Assembly (NCBI GenBank): GCA_949498985.1
Contig: CATECQ010000020.1
Span: forward strand, 1 to 37,840
Reading direction: 5' to 3'
DNA from: Glaciecola sp. HTCC2999
GTDB lineage: Bacteria; Pseudomonadota; Gammaproteobacteria; Enterobacterales; Alteromonadaceae
Length of the DNA: 37,840 nucleotides
Part shown: positions 36,062 to 37,840 of the stretch, piece after piece
Layout: the number at the start of each line of letters is the position of its first letter
Position numbering within the stretch: position 1 is the stretch's first letter
The notes under the pieces: generated by a model
Database searches by the model: none
What the model was told of the DNA's origin: nothing
Seen by the model: only the letters and a program-made list of their open reading frames with translations
Position numbers and translations under genes: made by a program

Positions 36062-37591
36062 CTATTTACGAAGTTTAATTAACATATTCAAGACATTATT
36101 CGCTAATTTACCATATGGCGGAGCAAGAAATTTAAGGGTCGAAAAACTCGCTTGTTTAAATACAGGACGTAATTTAGAAAAAGTTAAGAAACCTTCATAG
36201 CCGTGATAATGGCCCATTCCACTCGGGCCAATGCCTCCAAATGGCAAATCATGCTGTGCAACATGGAACAGTGCATCATTAATGGATACGCCACCAGACA
36301 TCACGTTTTCAATATAATAATCCGCGAGACCTGAATCATTAGTAAAAGGATAAAATGCAAGTGGTCGATCTTTTGATTGCACATATTCTACAACATCTTT
36401 TTTGTCTGAATATGGCATCACTAACAGCAACGGGCCAAATGTTTCACGATTCGCGATCGTCATATCTTCTGTAATATCTAAAATTAATGTGAGTGGATAT
36501 TTACGCATCACAGGATCAGGTGTTTGATCATTTAAATTTATGACTCTTGCACCTTTCGCTTTAGCATCTTCTACTGTTGCTGCTATACGATTAAAAGACA
36601 CCTCATCAATGATGGAAGTGTAATCCTTGGAACCAATATCTGGTACGTGTTTCTTTGTCCACTCAGTCGCCGCTAAGATAAACTGTTCCAGTTGAGAGTC
36701 ATGCACAAATAAATAATCAATATTAGTACAAATTTGGCCTGCGTTATATTGCTTCGCAAATATCATGCGCTCGACTGCTTTTTGCATATCATAATCAGGG
36801 CATAATACTGCAGGAGATTTCCCCCCTAGCTCTAACGTCACCGGCGTCAGATTTTTCGCTGCATTGGCCATGACTTTTCGTCCTGTCGCGCCTGAACCAG
36901 TAAACATTAAATGATCAAATGGCACGCTTGAGAATTGCTGACCAACGATGCCCGTTTCATCAAAAAATTGCAGTTTCTCAGGACTAAAATATTTGGGAGT
37001 CAGTTTAATTAGCAAAGCACAAAGGTGGCGGGAATTTTCTGACATTTTAACCATCGCGCGATTCCCAGCTGCAAATGCCGCAGCGAGTCCCATAAATGAT
37101 AAATTAATGGGGAAATTCCAGGGAATAATCAAACCAATGACACCAATAGGCTGTGGGATAACTGAATTTTTCGCCCCAAAAAACATAGTAATGTCGACAT
37201 GACGTTTTTGCACTTTCATCCATTTTTTGACTTTTTTTCGTGAAGAAATAATGTCATCAACAGCCACCAATATTTCGGCCAGCATAGATTCATGCATCGA
37301 ACGATTACCATAATCGGCGTTGATTGCAGTCACTATTTCATCCATATTATCCATTAGCATGGCTTTGAGTTGACTGAGATGATTGCGTCGTTCATCCAGC
37401 GATTCAAAAGGATGTTGATCAAACGCTTTTCGCTGCATCATAAAATGGGTGTTGAGATGATCAAAAATGCTATTGGGATCGTCAGGCTGATAACCAAGTT
37501 CAGAGGTTTCATTGAGTGGAGCGTCTGATTTAGATGGTGCAGTAGCTGACATGTTTGTGTCTTCAGTTTTAGTGACTTCTTGATCCAACAT
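36062..37591 (-). CDS. Aldehyde dehydrogenase, coniferyl-aldehyde-dehydrogenase type
   Basis: An NAD(P)-dependent aldehyde dehydrogenase of about 509 residues. The fold's motifs are present: PIGVIGLIIPWNFPINLSFM, FTGSGATGRKVM, the general base in LELGGKSPAVL and the nucleophile in NAGQICTNIDY. The C-terminal NDALFHVAQHDLPFGGIGPSGMGHYHGYEGF and the following FSKLRPVFKQ are characteristic of the coniferyl aldehyde (CalB-like) and fatty-aldehyde branch. An acidic, low-complexity extension of about 45 residues precedes the core. The start is ATG 37591 with GGAT 6 bases upstream; a GTG one codon earlier is less likely. A promoter lies 30 bases upstream. The natural substrate could be fatty or aromatic aldehydes. 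Confidence 0.93.
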   Translation of the reverse strand: MLDQEVTKTEDTNMSATAPSKSDAPLNETSELGYQPDDPNSIFDHLNTHFMMQRKAFDQHPFESLDERRNHLSQLKAMLMDNMDEIVTAINADYGNRSMHESMLAEILVAVDDIISSRKKVKKWMKVQKRHVDITMFFGAKNSVIPQPIGVIGLIIPWNFPINLSFMGLAAAFAAGNRAMVKMSENSRHLCALLIKLTPKYFSPEKLQFFDETGIVGQQFSSVPFDHLMFTGSGATGRKVMANAAKNLTPVTLELGGKSPAVLCPDYDMQKAVERMIFAKQYNAGQICTNIDYLFVHDSQLEQFILAATEWTKKHVPDIGSKDYTSIIDEVSFNRIAATVEDAKAKGARVINLNDQTPDPVMRKYPLTLILDITEDMTIANRETFGPLLLVMPYSDKKDVVEYVQSKDRPLAFYPFTNDSGLADYYIENVMSGGVSINDALFHVAQHDLPFGGIGPSGMGHYHGYEGFLTFSKLRPVFKQASFSTLKFLAPPYGKLANNVLNMLIKLRK

Positions 37592-37623
37592 CACAATATC
37601 CTATGATTTTAAAATATATAACG

Positions 37624-37653
37624 TTTATACCTGAGATAGGCGTTAATGTTCAA
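37624..37653 (-). promoter_or_regulatory. Predicted sigma70 promoter of the aldehyde dehydrogenase gene
   Basis: On the minus strand, TTGAAC (37653-37648) and TATAAA (37629-37624) are separated by 18 bases, giving a short leader before ATG 37591. The gene is therefore likely expressed on its own and not by read-through from rnpB. Confidence 0.6.
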
Positions 37654-37724
37654 TTGAAACAACATTTTTTTAACAAATAGCGCAGTATAAAAGAAATCAT
37701 GTCAGCTGGACTGATATATAGAAA

Positions 37725-37840
37725 AGTGGAAGTTGGCCGATAAGCCGGGTTCTGTCGTGGACAATCATTCGTCTAGGCCTGCAATCACTCACAGGCTCAA
37801 GCAACCTACCCGTCTCCGATGCGGGTCACACCAAGGAGAC
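37725..37840 (-). ncRNA. rnpB: RNase P RNA component, 3' part (class A)
   Basis: The catalytic RNA of RNase P, which matures tRNA 5' ends. Read on the minus strand the right edge matches the 3' third of E. coli M1 RNA: GACGGGTAGGTTGCTTGAGC, then GATTGCAGGCCTAGACGAAT, then GACAGAACCCGGCTTATCGG and a tail like CCAACTTCCACTT. The last base of the mature RNA, by alignment to E. coli, is near 37725. The 5' two-thirds lie beyond the window. Only a weak hairpin (TCAG/CTGA arms) follows, so the terminator is not clear. Confidence 0.97.

Noticed and set aside
1-37840. CRISPR arrays, insertion sequences, prophage or attachment sites, tRNA genes
   Set aside because: Reading both strands by eye I saw no repeat-spacer pattern, transposase, integrase or tRNA-like sequence; base composition and gene style look uniform.

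Overview
The window looks like ordinary chromosome from a low-GC (roughly 40%, estimated by eye) marine-type gammaproteobacterium, most likely in or near the order Alteromonadales. The basis is the protein flavour (GlnE, LpxL, FadE-like acyl-CoA dehydrogenase with DUF1974, a DUF3081-like protein, PurT, PpiC, GcvTHP, ElbB) and E. coli FadR-like operators. I cannot fix the genus. No phage, insertion sequence, integron, CRISPR array or tRNA was seen.

Left part (1-9277): the 3' three-quarters of glnE, a convergent lpxL-type acyltransferase, then a large multi-PAS hybrid histidine kinase whose frame is continuous but interrupted by two stop codons (TAA at 3516, TAG at 4653), so it reads as a young pseudogene. 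A DUF3081-like gene is divergent from a FadE-type acyl-CoA dehydrogenase. The latter has a clear sigma70 promoter overlapped and followed by two FadR-like operators, and a good intrinsic terminator.

Centre-left (9381-15740): thymidine kinase, then five tightly packed + strand genes: ACAD11-type acyl-CoA dehydrogenase, APH-fold kinase, SDR oxidoreductase, BASS-family transporter and an exported beta-lactamase-fold serine hydrolase. The first three are the gene set known from hydroxyacyl-CoA (4-hydroxy acid/levulinate-type) catabolism, so this is the best candidate for a substrate-specific pathway in the window.

Centre (15757-26070): purT and ychJ (minus, one probable operon), an exported YtcJ-like amidohydrolase, a small unknown protein translationally coupled to ppiC, a hybrid kinase with a periplasmic-binding-protein-like sensor domain, a PAP2 phosphatase overlapping an MJ1255/VC2487-type glycosyltransferase, and an AraC regulator followed by an EamA exporter. 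The last two share a 9-base repeat in their upstream regions.

Right part (26150-37840): the glycine cleavage operon gcvT-gcvH-gcvP (minus), divergent from a LysR regulator with a perfect palindrome between them; elbB; a TerB-like protein; a WYL regulator of the BrxR/CapW type; a histone-deacetylase-family hydrolase; a secreted TPR-type protein; a coniferyl-aldehyde-dehydrogenase-type ALDH; and the 3' end of rnpB (RNase P RNA, minus strand) at the right edge.

I found no convincing wholly new multi-gene system. The strongest leads are the five-gene catabolic block with its upstream ACGT-N2-ACGT site, the AraC/EamA operator repeats, and the doubly interrupted kinase. No stretch over 300 bases lacks a gene call.
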